Below are positions 1 through 11,571 of a stretch of DNA of 64,000 nucleotides, one piece after another. This stretch comes from Ipomoea triloba. Its lineage: Eukaryota > Streptophyta > Magnoliopsida > Solanales > Convolvulaceae. Below the pieces are notes generated by a model. The model worked only from the letters and a program-made list of their open reading frames with translations. It had not been told where the DNA came from and did not search any database. Location: contig NC_044918.1 in NCBI RefSeq assembly GCF_003576645.1, forward strand, positions 30,033,888 through 30,097,887, written 5' to 3'. Both the position numbers and the translations under genes were made by a program. How positions within the stretch are numbered: the first letter of the stretch is position 1; the number at the start of each line of letters is the position of its first letter.

Positions 1-3
1 TCT

Positions 4-3000
4 ATGAACTCGTCTGAGCGTATCGTTTCTAGTGTGGCTATTTCCTCTGTCACGACAACGGTGAATTCGTTGTCTATAGCCCATCACTTCATCAGTATCA
101 AGCTCAATTATAAAAAAAAAAAAATTTGTTCTGGAGGACGTTGGTGGTGCCCTTTCTTGTTGGTCATGATCTGATTGGTTACGTTGACGGAACGATCGTG
201 ACGCCGCCGGCCATGCTCCCTGTTGTTGATAAGGACTCACTACCGACGCCGAATCCGGCCTTCATTGCTTGGCGCCGCCAGGATAAGGCCCTCCTCTCCA
301 TGCTCGCGTCGTCTCTTACGGGTGAGGTTATGCCTCTCGCGGTGGGTTGCCGCACCAGTCGGGCGCTATGGGATGCAGTCATGCAAGCTTTGGCGTCGTC
401 TACCCGTGCTCGGACTCAGAACCTTGTCGGCCAGCTTCATAGTCTCCGGCAAGGAGACTCGTCGGTGGTGGACTATATTGGTCGTGCGAAATTGATCGTT
501 GAGGAACTCGCGCTTGCCGGCGGGCCAGTCACTCTCGATGAACAGAACATGTACGTGTTCCGAGGGTTGCGACCTGAGTACCGAGGGTTGACGTCTTCCC
601 TTGCTGTTCATGGAGATCCGGTCACGCTTTAGGAGCTTGCTGATCACCTAGGGCATCAGGAATTTCTCGCTGCAGATGACTACGGTGGTGGTGCGTCGCC
701 GGCGGTCTACACAGTGCAGCGTGGTGGTCATCGGTTTCCTCGCGGAGGACAGCAGCGCGGTGGGCAGCGTGGGGCTGCCGATGGTGGAGGCCAGCGCGGT
801 TGCGGTCAGGCTGGGCAGTCACCGGCTGGTCGTGGTGGCCGTGGTGGTCGAGGTAGCTCCTGTGGCGGTCGTGTGTTCTGTCAAATTTGTAGGCGTCCAG
901 GTCTCTCCGCCGCGGCTTGTTACGACAGGTTTAATGAAGTTGTTGCTCCTCGTGCGAACTTTTCCTATCATGATGTTGGGGCGCCACCTCTTGACTCTCA
1001 GTTGTGGGTCCTAGACACGGGTGCTACGAATCATGTAACGCCAGATATTGCTGCGTTGTCTATTCCTGAGGAGTATATGGGTATTGATACTCTTCGTGTT
1101 GCTGACGGTATGGGTCTTCCTATTAGTCATATTGGTCATGCTTCCTTTAGTACCTCCTCTCGTTCTTTTCGTATATCTAATATTCTTCGTGTTCCTTCGC
1201 TTTCTACGTCTCTTTTATCTGTTCAGAAATTCACTACAGATAATAATGTCTTTTTTGAGTTTCATCCGTCGTTTTTTGTTGTGAAGGATATTCAAACCAA
1301 GGAACCTCTACTGCGGGGCAATAGCTCTGGGGGTATTTACATCTTGCTAGTTTTGAGTTCTAGTTCGTCGCCTTCTGCGTTCCTTTCGGCCCGTGCCTCC
1401 GTTCCTACCCGGCATGATCGTCTCGGTCACCCTCATGATCGTGTTCTTGGTTCTGTTTTATGTTTTTGTTCAGTTAGTGGGTCAAGGTCTCTGTCTCGTT
1501 GTAATTCGGGTCTATGTAGTGCTTGTCAGTTGGGCAAGTCTGCTCGTTTTCCTTTATCTCGTATTGATTCTTCTAGTTCTGTTGTTTTGGATTTAATTTA
1601 TACGGACTTCTGGGGTCCTGCTCCCATTTTATCTTCTGATGGTTATCGCTATTTTGTTCTTTTTGTTGATGATCATTCGCGTTATACTTGGTACTATCCA
1701 ATGAAACAGAAATCTGATTTGCATGCAATATTTGATAAGTTTCGTGTCATGGTTGAGCGGTCTTTTAATCGCAAGATTAAAATCTATTCAGTCTGACTTA
1801 GGGGCTGAATATAAGAAATTGCATCCCACTCTTGCCTCTTTAGGTATTTTCCATAGGCAGTCATGTGCTTACACTCATGAGCAGAATGGGCGCGTTGAGC
1901 GCAAACACAGGCAAGTTGTTGAGACTGGTTTGACTCTCTTGGCTCATGCTTCTGTTCCGTCTAAGTACTGGGATTATTCCTTTGAGACTGTGGTCTATCT
2001 TATTAACAGGATCCCTTTTCCTACATTGCATAATTCCACTCCTTATTTTTTGCTTCATAAGTCTCCACCGTCTTATTCTTTCCTGCGTGTGTTTGGGTGT
2101 CTGTGCTATCCACACTTGCGTCCTTATAATCGTCATAAGTTATCCTTTCGGTCCTCTCCATGTGTCTTCTTAGGTTACCTAGATTCCTTTCGGGGGTACA
2201 GGTGCATGGACTTGTTAACTAATAAGATTTATGTATGCAGGTATGTTCGGTTTGATGAAACTAAGTTTCCGTTTGCTATGTCTGCTGCACAGGTACCTGC
2301 ACCGTCACGGCTGCACCCGTGGGCTGAATCAGTCCTAAAGCCGTGCTTTGTTGCTGCGCCTACTCCTCCGCCACCGCAGTTAGACGTGTCTACTAGTGCC
2401 CCCTGCTGCTAAGCCACGGGGTAGGCCCCGTGGGAAGTCTGCTAGACCCACGACTCGGTCTCATGCCATGGCTACTCGGAGTAGATCTCAGGCTCCTCTT
2501 GCTGGTCTAGCTGCTCAAGTATGTCCTATTGATCCGACTTGCTACTCTCAAGCAGTAAAATACTCAGAGTGGCGTGAGGCAATGGATAAAGAGTTTAATG
2601 CCCTCCTTTAGAATCAGACTTGGTGTTTGGTCTCATCGACTCCTTCTATGAATGTCATTGGTTACAAGTGGGTTTTTCGTACTAAACGCAAGGCTGATGG
2701 CTCGATTGAGAGGTATAAGGCTCGGTTGGTGGCGAAGGCGTTTAATCCGGTGCCTGAGCAGGACTTCTTTGACACGTTCAGTCCTATGGTCAAGCCCACT
2801 ACAGTCAGGTTACTTCTTTCTTTGGTTGTTTCTTCTAGTTGCGTTATTAGGCAGCTTGATGTGCACAATGCCTTTCTGAATGGTAGTTTGTCTAAGACTG
2901 TTTATATGTGTCAACCACCTGGTTATGCTGATTCTCAGTATCCTGACCATGTCTGCTTATTGAGACGCTCTTTGTATGGGTTGAAGCAGGCACCCCGTGC

Positions 3001-4062
3001 TTGGTTCAATCGGTTGCATGATTTTCTCTTATCTGTGAGCTTTGTTGTTTCCAAGACAGACGTGTCTCTTTTTCATTGTTCTATGGATTCTGGTTTTATG
3101 TTCATACTGGTGTATGTTGATGATATCCTTGTTATGGGGAGTAGTCAGGGCCTAGTGGATTCGATCTTAGCTAAATTATCTGCTACATTTAAGATACGAG
3201 ATCTTGGGGAACCTGGGTTCTTTCTTGGTATTGAGACGGTGCGGTGTGGTGTTGATTTGCTGTTCTCTTAGCAGCGTTATATGAATGACATCTTGAAGCG
3301 TGTAGGCATGTCTGATTGCAAGCCTCTGTCTACTTCTATCTCTTTAACTAGGGACTCTACATTGCAAGCAGATCCCTATGATGATCCTACTCGGTACAGG
3401 AGTCTTGCTGGGGCTCTACAGTATCTTACAGTTACTCGCCCAGATCTCTCCTTTGCGGTCAATCTGCTGTGTCAGCATATGCATGCACCTACGGTTCTGC
3501 ACTGGAGCAGCTGAAACGAGTTCTGCGGTATGTTAAAGGTACTCTCCTCTTTGGGCTTTGTGTTCGGTCGCCCTCTTTTAGGGAGCTGCATGCCTTTTCT
3601 GACTCTGACTGGGCTGGCTACCCTAAGGATCGTAAGTCCACAAGTGGATTCGATGTGTTTCTTGGATCCAACCTCGTCTCTTGGGTCTGCAAGAAGCAGA
3701 GGATAGTTGCTAGGTCTTCTACTGAAACTGAATACAAGGCCCTTGCAGATGTATGTGCTGAGGTTACATGGATTTTGTCTCTCTTGCGTGAGCTTCACAT
3801 TACTGGTGTCTCGGTTCCCAAATTATGGTGTGACAACCTTTGTGCCACCTATACGTGTGCCAATCCAGTCTTTCATGCTCGCACTAAGCATATAGAGATT
3901 GATTATCACTTTGTTCGAGATAAGGTGGCTGCTGGTGAGATTCAGGTGAATTTTATTTCCACGAAAGACCAGCTTGCTGATATCTTCACCAAAGCTCTTC
4001 CTGGTCTTAGATTCAATTTTCTCAGAGACAAGCTACAGGTTGCCAGTTTGCCCTGTGCTTGA
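4..4062 (+). pseudogene. degenerate copia gag-pol polyprotein
   Basis: Gag starts at 4 and is thrown out of frame at an A-run (111-123), then continues from 126. A zinc knuckle near 880-930 reads CQIC....LSAAAC, with Leu where the knuckle His is expected. Protease carries LDTGATNHV (about 1010-1040). Integrase carries the HHCC-type segment (CSACQLGKS, about 1520) and the D..D..E core with TDFWGP and a later HEQNGRVERKH. RT carries YVDD (about 3115-3126). RNase H carries SDSDWAG and ends at 4062. In-frame TAG stops lie at 630-632, 2609-2611 and 3269-3271. Reading-frame shifts occur near 111-123, 1780-1797, 2395-2412 and 3480-3510. No functional polyprotein is possible. Confidence 0.93.
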
Positions 4063-4069
4063 GGGGGAG

Positions 4070-4243
4070 TATTAGGACTCTAGGTCTTTGACTCATATTG
4101 TGATTCACTATCCTACTCATCCTATACACTCATATTGTGATCCAGTATCCTACTCATCCTATACCTCTACTTGTGTATATTTATATATTATCTCAGACTC
4201 TGTAACCTGTCGTTGTTAGTCAATACAATCATACGTTCTCATC
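4070..4243 (+). repeat. copia 3' LTR (short, boundaries approximate)
   Basis: The segment begins directly after the polypurine tract with TATTAGGACTC, probably a mutated TG start, and contains a TATA-like stretch (4177-4190). It includes a tandem pair of a 37-bp unit (4091-4127 and 4128-4164) starting ACTCATATTGTGAT, identical except for a few bases. The right end is uncertain because the partner LTR is outside the window. Confidence 0.65.
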
Positions 4244-4929
4244 AACGGAAAGGAAGGAAGCAATTTTTTTTTTTAATTTAGACGGCGTCATTTTGAAGCA
4301 ATTTGAGACGTAATTTTTAATTCAAAAGGCATAACAAGTGCCTTATTTTTCTATGCGTCTATAAATAAGTTAAAGGAAATTTAACTATCTTCCTTTCAAA
4401 AAAAAAAAAAAGTTAAAACTTTCTTGAAAATTTACAAATTGAGAAAATTATTTTTGGATAAATAAAAATCTAATTTCATGATATTAAGAAAATTAAATTC
4501 ACCTAGGAGTAAAATCATTATCCCGTAGTTTTTTGACTAAGAATTTTGAAAATTTATTTATTTATGTATTTATTTTTTTGGCATCAAGTAAAAAGTTTCT
4601 TATAAAACACTATTTTTTGAAAAATATTTGTCTCTCTCAACACTTTCGTTTACTTACGTATTGTTTATTAACTTACAAATGATCCATTAAACTCTCAATT
4701 ATTCATTTGGTTTTTAAAATATTTGTATATAGCAATGATATATTAGAGATTTGAAAAAATTAAGAAAGCTTAAACAAACGAAACATCTTAATTAATTTTC
4801 TAAATAATTTAATTCTTATGTTTCCAAAATTTCAAGTAATTTTTCTTTTGTAAGGTTATTCTCACCAAATACATTCTTTGAAAATATTTTTCAAAATAAT
4901 CTAATTTATGAGAAAGTATCAAATGCAAT
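4244..4929. other. AT-rich intergenic DNA, no gene seen
   Basis: No coding signal, RNA gene or clear repeat boundary is seen. The segment lies between the copia 3' end and the poly-A end of an oppositely oriented LINE and is rich in A and T runs. Confidence 0.6.
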
Positions 4930-7900
4930 TTTTTTTGAAATAAAATGAGATCAATATCATTAATAAATCACCAACTCAGCAATTCAATCAGGAGGAAAAG
5001 AAACCCACGAACCCAAGCCAAACAAAGAACCAGTTGTCAGTGCAAGCACATGAGCCACATGATTCGCTAACCTCTTGACATGGCGAATAGAAACGTTTCC
5101 AATGTCCATAGCCAAAGACCGGCAATGCTTAACTATAGAACCAACATACGAAAGGTCTAAAGTACGGGAATTAAAAGCAAGACAAAAGTTTAAACAATCA
5201 GTTTCAATAATAACATTAACATGCCCAACATCTTTAATCCAAGTCAGAGCTTCCTTGACCGCTAGCGCTTCAACCATGAAAGGGTCACAAACAGTTGACA
5301 AACGACCGGACTTGGCCGCCACAAATCTACCTTCATGATCCCGAAGCACTGCACCATAACCTGCACCATCGTCAAATATCATTGCATCAACATTACATTT
5401 AACGAAGCCAAATTGTGGAGGAAGCCAAATAGCAGGGCTAGCAAGAGGTGTAGGTAAATTAGATTTAGCAAATAATTCCTTCCAGCTGGTCCGCAAACAT
5501 TGGATTTGCATGAAAATATTATACATTGTCCAAATGCCATTGCCCCACACCACCTCATTACGCACAAGCCATAAAACCCATAAAGTAGCAGCCATTCGCA
5601 CCACATAGTCTGCGTCTGCCGTCTGGGGAGCTCAGAACAGAATGCATAAACTCAGATAAAGTCTTCCATTATAGAACATCACTTTCGCCCCAAGCTTGAC
5701 AAGCAACCTCACATGAACAAAATAAATGTTCAGTTGTTTTGAACGCACAGGTACATAATGGGCAGCCACCACCAATCTACACATGTTTTTGTTTTAGAAC
5801 CTCCTTGACCGGAATGGTACTACGCGCACATTTCCAAAGGAAATTCTTGTCCTTAAGAGGAATCGGAAGTTTCCACAGGTTATTCCAAGTAGAGAAAACA
5901 TTGTCCTCATCAACACCCATGTTTTGAGTCTTGAGGAGGTTATAACCATGCTTCACTGTATACATTCCTCTTAAATCCCCCATACATCGCCATGTATCCT
6001 TCAAATGCAGCGAGATTGGAGTTGTGAGAATTTTATGCACATCTGCAGGTTCAAATAAGTCATGAAGGATCTCTAGGTCCCAATTGCCTATCTACTAACA
6101 AGCCACTTACTTTAGCATCATTAAGTTCATCCACACAGGGGGTTTGAAGGGATGGATTGACCGAATCAGATAACTAAGGCCATCCCCACACCTTTGTATC
6201 CATTCCATCTCCAATTGTACGAGCAGCCCCCAGCTTAAGGACACTCTGACCTGCTAGAATGCTACACCAAATATAGCTAGGATTATTACCAACTTGAGCA
6301 TTTAAAAAGTCACACCAAGGGAAGTACTTAGCTTTCAGGATTCGACCAACCAGTGCGTCTGGATTTGTTAACAATCGCCACCCCTGCTTAGCTAAAAGTG
6401 CAACATTAAACTCGTGAATCCTTTTAAACCCCAAACCTCCATATTTCTTAGGTACGCTCAGACGTGAACAACTTAACCAATGAATTCCCTTTTGGCGATC
6501 CCCACCTCCACTCCACCAATAACGATTCAGAACCTTCTCAATAGCATCACACACACGAGCCGGGAGTAGATAGACAGACATCGTGAAAATTAGAAGTGAT
6601 GGAGCAATACTTTTAATCAGAACTTCCCTACCTGCTTTTAAAATTAGTTTCTGTTGACATCCTCCTATTCTTTCACGAATCCACTGTTCTATAAAACGAA
6701 ATATGGCTGATTTATTCCTGCCCAAAACAGACGGTAATCCAAGGTAGCAGCCAAGATCCTTAGTGACACGTACCCCCAAGCAATCTGTTATCAATACACG
6801 CATATCATCATTTATGTTGGCACTGAACATCACATTAGACTTATCAAAATTAATAGCTTGCCCCGAGGCTGCACAATACTCATCCAGGCAATCTTTAATC
6901 TTCAGCACTTGTTGTTGGGTGGCCTTAAAAAATAATAAACTGTCGTCTACAAACAAAAGACGTGAAACTGAAGGCGTACCACGTGCAATTCTAATACCAT
7001 GGATGTTCCCATGACCCTCTGCCCATTGTAAAAGCATAGATAACCCTTCTACGCAAATAATAAAACAATATGGGGACAACGGGTCACCTTGACGGATTCC
7101 ACAAGTATGTCTAACAATTTCAACCATCTCTCTATTCACCAAACTAGAATATCGCACGGTTTTCACACAAAGCATTAATAACATCCCTTCTAAAAAAACA
7201 CCACTCCATTTGATCGTAATCTTTGGCTATATCTAATTTTAGGGCGACCCAACTCACTGTCCTGTTACACTTCCTACGCAGATAATGGGCTACCTCACCA
7301 GCAACAATCACATTATCAGACAACAATATGTCAGGTATAAATGCACTCTAGGTAGGTGAAATAATGGTATTCAAAATCCCTTTCATCAAATAGGCCAACA
7401 CTTTTGCCATTATCTTATAGGCCACATTACATAAGGCAATCGGTCTCAAATTAGAAACTTTTTCCGATACTTTCTTTTTCGGGATCAAAACTATGTTTGC
7501 GTCATTAAGGCCATCAAGAAATGTACAAGTATTTAGGCAATTTAAGATAAACATATATAGGCCATGTCCCACAACTGGCCAGAAATGTTGAAAGAAAGAA
7601 GGAGGCAAGACCAGGCGCTTTCTCAGGAGCCATATCAAAAAGAGTTGCTTTGACCTCGTCAATAGTAAAAGGTTCTAGCAACTGTGTATTCATACTCTCA
7701 GTTACTCGAGGCTGAATCTGAGAAAACAAATTAGTGTTAATACCCGCAGAACAAAAAATCTCATTAAAATACTTGAGGATATCATTCGCCTCAACCCACA
7801 CGCCATCAGGATTCAAGAGCCGGGATAAGTGATTATTACGATGTCAAACGGATGCAAAATGGTGAAAAATTTAGTGTTATAATCACCATGTTTTAGCCAC

Positions 7901-8535
7901 AATTGCTTGGATCTTTGTTTCCAGAAAATCTCCTCTTGCCTCAGTAACCCATCAAATTCATTCTCTGCTTGCAAGAACTGTGACACAACCGATGGCCTTC
8001 TACTTTTGTTTAATACTTTCAATAAATGGTTCAGGTGTTGTATACGGCTACCCAACTGTCTAAAATAATCCCCACCCCAATTCCACAAGTTTTGACCACA
8101 AAGGGTTATATGTTGTTGGAAATGTAAGCTCACTGATTGCTGCCAAGATGAGTCAACAATGTTCTTACAACCTTCCTCACTCAGCCATGCAGATTCGAAC
8201 TTGAATGTTCTCTTAGATGCACGAAGCCGATTCAGGACGGGATTTAGAAAAGTAGCACAATGATTGGAAGTTGCAGTCAGAATATTGAGAACAGATGCCT
8301 CACTGTATAAGTCAGTCCAATCCAAGTTTGCAACCACTCTATCCAACCTTTCTTCAACCCATGCATCGGTTCCTCGGCATTTTTCCCATGTAAAGCGATT
8401 ACCAGTCATCCCAAGATCATCAAACTACAATCATTTAGAGCTTCATTAAAAACATCAATTAGGGCAGCATGATGAGGATGAACACCCCGCTTCTTAGAAG
8501 GGCAAAGAATATCGTTGAAATCCCCAAGGGCAAAG
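4930..8535 (-). mobile_element. plant L1-type LINE, 5'-truncated and degenerate
   Basis: Read on the - strand, the order is the end of an AP endonuclease domain (GDFNDILCP near 8490-8525, then MTGNRFTWE near 8409), reverse transcriptase, zf-RVT, and a C-terminal RNase H (4984-5604), with a T-run on the + strand at about 4928-4937 as the poly-A end. This is the plant L1 ORF2 layout. ORF1 and most of the endonuclease are missing, as expected of 5' truncation at insertion. Frames are broken near 5605-5776, 6041-6173, 7144-7190, 7327-7347, 7514-7662 and 7813. No clean target-site duplication was found. Confidence 0.92.
4984..8409 (-). pseudogene. degenerate LINE ORF2 (endonuclease end, RT, zf-RVT, RNase H)
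   Basis: The RT core shows LKLDIAKDYDQMEW (7144-7326, motif A Asp present), GIRQGDPLSPY near 7085-7115, and FVDDSLLFF near 6945-6970, where plant L1 elements usually have FADD. The thumb and connection reads KTRQKGIHWLS-like sequence down to 6174. The zf-RVT segment is at 5777-6040 (FLWKCARSTIPVKEVLKQK). RNase H (4984-5604) has CNVDAMIFDDGAGYGAV, VEALAVKEAL and the downstream ETDC. At least five frame breaks separate these blocks, so the element cannot make an active protein. Confidence 0.88.
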
Positions 8536-8574
8536 AATATAATTAAAACGCAATCTTATTTTCAAGTAGAGTAA

Positions 8575-8953
8575 TGTTGGATAGTCATATTTCTTCCCTC
8601 AAATTCATCTCTTATGATGTGGCATTATCTAATTATGGCATCTCCAAATTGTGGAAAAAAGGGGGAAAAAGAGGGGAGAAGGGATTGGAGGGGAGGGCCG
8701 CATGACACTTGTAGGCAAGAACTGTTATAAAAATATATTAATGGACATTATTACATAAATTGTAACAGCTAAGATGATTTGTAATAGCACCTTTGATTTG
8801 TAATAACCACTTGATTAGTGTCACTTATTTTGTAGTACTCATACTATATATATATTGGAATGAAAGGCTAATGATGTGTGTTGTTCTTCTGCTCATTATT
8901 TATCTATACTCTTTCATACTGTTTTCTTTACTTATTGTATACTATACAACACA
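8575..8953 (+). repeat. possible copia-type LTR with degenerate primer-binding site downstream
   Basis: The segment starts TGTTGGATAGTC and ends ATACTATACAACA, with a TATATATAT stretch at about 8849. About 30 bp later, GCGTTATCAGCAC (near 8994-9006) resembles a copia-type primer-binding site. No coding region or second LTR follows and no flanking duplication was found, so this is a fragment or a chance resemblance. Confidence 0.35.
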
Positions 8954-9009
8954 CCGGTTAGGAGCTGACGGGCCAACGGGCAACAAAATTCAACGCGTTA
9001 TCAGCACAC

Positions 9010-10029
9010 TCTTCGGTGAACGGTAATATTATAATTTTATTATGGCGTATTATTTCAAGATGCTTAAAATATGCCTAAATTGCATATGTTCATGTTTTAT
9101 GCATTTATGAATTTGTGAACTATTGATAATCTGTTTATGTATTTGTTGATAGTTTGCATATTGTATTAGTGGAATACATTATGTGCATTTATATGTATTT
9201 TTTTTTTTACCTATATGATTTTTTATTGTCAAGAACTATATTGATTATCACAATTTTTTTTCTCCACATTTTTTTCTATTCTGTTTATATAAAAATTTCG
9301 CAATAAAACAAACAAAAGTTTTTTTTTTTTTAAATCGAATATGATTCTTTATTTCGCAATCTTGGTTTTTATCTTTCATCCCTCAAGCTTTAGAATATTT
9401 AGTTAACCAGTAAAATGAATATGAATTAATTATTAAAAAAAGTTGTTGACAAAACAATTGACAACTTTTTATTTGATGACAGAGTGACAATGCATATTTA
9501 AATAAATGTAAATATCATCAATAATAATCGACACAATCAAGTTTGATATATATATAACGATATTGTACGGTTTACACTAGTGTCGATTGACATGGTAAAT
9601 TTTTTCTATAACTTCAGCCTCACTCAAATTTTTTGGCTTTTTTGCCTTCCCCCTGCCTTCAAATTTTTTGTACTTGACTTTCTTTGTTCAATCAATAATC
9701 TCCTTAAAAAATGGAACATGAAAAAGTTAGACAATATTTCAATCATTTTATTTGTTATTCAATTTTAATTTTTGAATATTACTACCTCTTTGTAATAACA
9801 ATATGATTTTTTTTCAAAAACAAAAAAATATGATTTGTTTATCTCATCTCCAACTAGATTTGGCAATTCGTGTAAACGAGTTGTCACGATATCAACACGA
9901 ACATGATAATGCTAAACACAAACATTATCCATTAAGATTAATTGGTTAGAATTTTAAACATGAACATGGACATAAACGCGTTTTTAAAACTGGTTAAACA
10001 GATTGACACTTTAAACACGTTTAGTTAAC
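9010..10029. other. AT-rich intergenic DNA
   Basis: No gene is recognised. A small open frame at 9580-9768 is low complexity and is not supported. The last 150 bp (about 9855-10025) contain repeated AACACGAACATG/AAACACGTTTA-like words typical of decayed repeats, cut off by the next MITE. Confidence 0.5.
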
Positions 10030-10675
10030 GGGCTTGTTTGGTTATCAGCGGTTAGAAGTTAGCGGTAGCGGATTGTGTTAGCGGTTATCAAACAGCGGAT
10101 TGTATTAGCGGGTTTGACCAACGGATTGTATTAGCGGTTTGTAAAAAGATGTTTGGTAAAATTAGCTGTTTAGATTAGCGGTTAATATGTAAAATGACTT
10201 AAAAGGGCATTCATATTATGATTATTATTATTATTATTATTATATAAAATAAAATTTACAATAACAATAATAATAATAATAATAATATAATAATAATAAT
10301 ATTACAAAACAAAAAAAAAAAAAAAGGAAAAGACAAAGGGAGCCGCGTGGCTCCCCTTGTAAATGATGTGGGATTTTTATCCCACATCGAAATCATATGG
10401 AAGAGGAGCACTTGAGCTCCTCTATATAAGACCTTCTAAATGGAAAAGCCCTCAGGCTTCTCGTTAAGAAGCCGTAGCGCCTTCAAGCGCTACACAGTTT
10501 TTTTTTTTTTTTTTTTAATAATTATGAATGAGGGCGTTTTGGGGAAAATTATATTTTTCCCAAAACGCCAAGCTCAAACGTTGCTCATAGCAGCGGTTTG
10601 GAGCAATCCGCTGTTCCAAACCGCTGCTAACCAAACACTTTACTTCGGCGGATCCGCCACTAACCAAACATGCCC
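10030..10675. mobile_element. MITE-like TIR element packed with perfect hairpins
   Basis: The left end GGGCTTGTTTGGTTATCAGC and the inverted right end GGGCATGTTTGGTTAGTGGC form terminal inverted repeats, flanked by AAC on both sides (10027-10029 and 10676-10678). Subterminal AGCGG/TTAGCGG motifs recur on the left, and their complement on the right. The interior holds an (ATT)n/(AAT)n pair and a chain of perfect hairpins at 10338-10355, 10365-10388, 10402-10423, 10455-10473, 10474-10493, 10533-10569 and 10591-10626. TIR sequence and 3-bp flank resemble Tourist/PIF-type elements, but the flank is not the usual TWA, so the superfamily is unsure. No transposase is encoded. Confidence 0.75.
10379..10430 (+). 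promoter_or_regulatory. snRNA-type promoter (USE plus TATA) inside the MITE
   Basis: ATCCCACATCG at 10379-10389 matches the plant snRNA upstream sequence element (RTCCCACATCG). TATATAAG follows at 10423-10430 with 33 bp between them. In plant snRNA genes 33-34 bp is the Pol II arrangement and 23-24 bp the Pol III one (established knowledge). A start 25-30 nt downstream would fall at about 10453-10458, at the edge of two perfect hairpins followed by a T-run (10498-10516). The RNA does not resemble U1, U2, U4, U5 or U6. Whether the promoter works is untested. Confidence 0.55.
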
Positions 10676-10852
10676 AACATCTTAAGTTTTTTTTTTTTTT
10701 TTTAAATACAATTTTAAGGAAATCACTTTTTTAATCTACAATTGGATGCAATAGAATATTATAGATATTCAATTTATAATATACCATAACATTTATAAAA
10801 ATTCATGTTCCAATCATTTCACTGATACGTACAATGCACCAATTATGACAAT

Positions 10853-11407
10853 TAGGGTGGGTATTTCGGTTTTGATAATTCGAACCAAATTGAGCCGAAA
10901 CCAAACTTAACAGTTAGGTTTTGGTTTATTATTAAAAATCGATTGGTTTTATATTTTATAAACCGAATGATTTCAGTTCGGTTCAGTTAAAAACTTAATC
11001 GAACTAAATCCCTAATTCATTAACTCAAATTTTCACAATTGTTCTTTGTTCTTAATTTTTATTTGTGAGTTTGTGACGTTGTTGTCAGATGGCATAGACA
11101 TGTGAAGAAATCGGTTCGGTTTGAACTTATTTTAGATTGAGAAATTTGAAATATGCATTGTGGACTTATTGTTTAGATTTTTAAATTTAAATTATTAATG
11201 AAAATAAATAAATAATTATGTGTGAAAGAAAACTAGCTAGGGAATATTTGAGTTCTCAAACGGGACCGAAGTCAGAACCGAACCAAATTCGAGCAATTTT
11301 AAATCAAACCGAACTAAAATTTGAAACCGAATAATTTCATCTTTTCAAAATTGAAAAAAAAAAAAAAAAAAAAAAAAAAACAAAATCAAACTGAAATGCC
11401 CACCCTA
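10853..11407. mobile_element. hAT-type non-autonomous element with 8-bp target duplication
   Basis: The ends TAGGGTGGGTATTTCGG and, inverted, TAGGGTGGGCATTTCAG are terminal inverted repeats. They are flanked by ATGACAAT (10845-10852) and ACGACAAT (11408-11415), which match at 7 of 8 bases. Eight-bp duplications and a TAGGG start are hAT hallmarks. The interior repeats words such as CGGTT/AACCGAA and contains a 31-bp A-run (about 11354-11380). No transposase is encoded. Confidence 0.8.
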
Positions 11408-11571
11408 ACGACAATCTCATCAAATTAATTTTTATGAATTACTAAATTTTTTAATATAGCAGCATTTTTTGGGCAGGCATCTTATTATTTTTTTAATATA
11501 ACAGCATTTTTAGAGCATCTTCAGTCTAGTTTTTTCAAAATTTCGCCCTTCAGTTCGGGTTTTCAAAATTT

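Larger units (their letters stand above)
4..4243 (+). mobile_element. Ty1-copia LTR retrotransposon, nearly full length, inactivated; 5' LTR outside window
   Basis: The domain order gag, protease, integrase, reverse transcriptase, RNase H identifies Ty1-copia, because integrase precedes RT. The coding region starts at the ATG at position 4 and ends at the TGA at 4060-4062. It is followed by a polypurine tract (GAGGGGGAG, 4061-4069) and an LTR-like segment to about 4243. The upstream LTR and primer-binding site would lie before position 1, so neither the target duplication nor LTR divergence can be measured. Three in-frame TAG codons and about four frameshifts make the copy non-autonomous. I did not assign it to a copia lineage. 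Confidence 0.95.

Noticed and set aside
10440..10685. 81-codon frame in the hairpin-rich MITE
   Set aside because: It runs through poly-T (FFFFF) and the terminal repeat, and has no family signature. Hairpin structure explains the region better.
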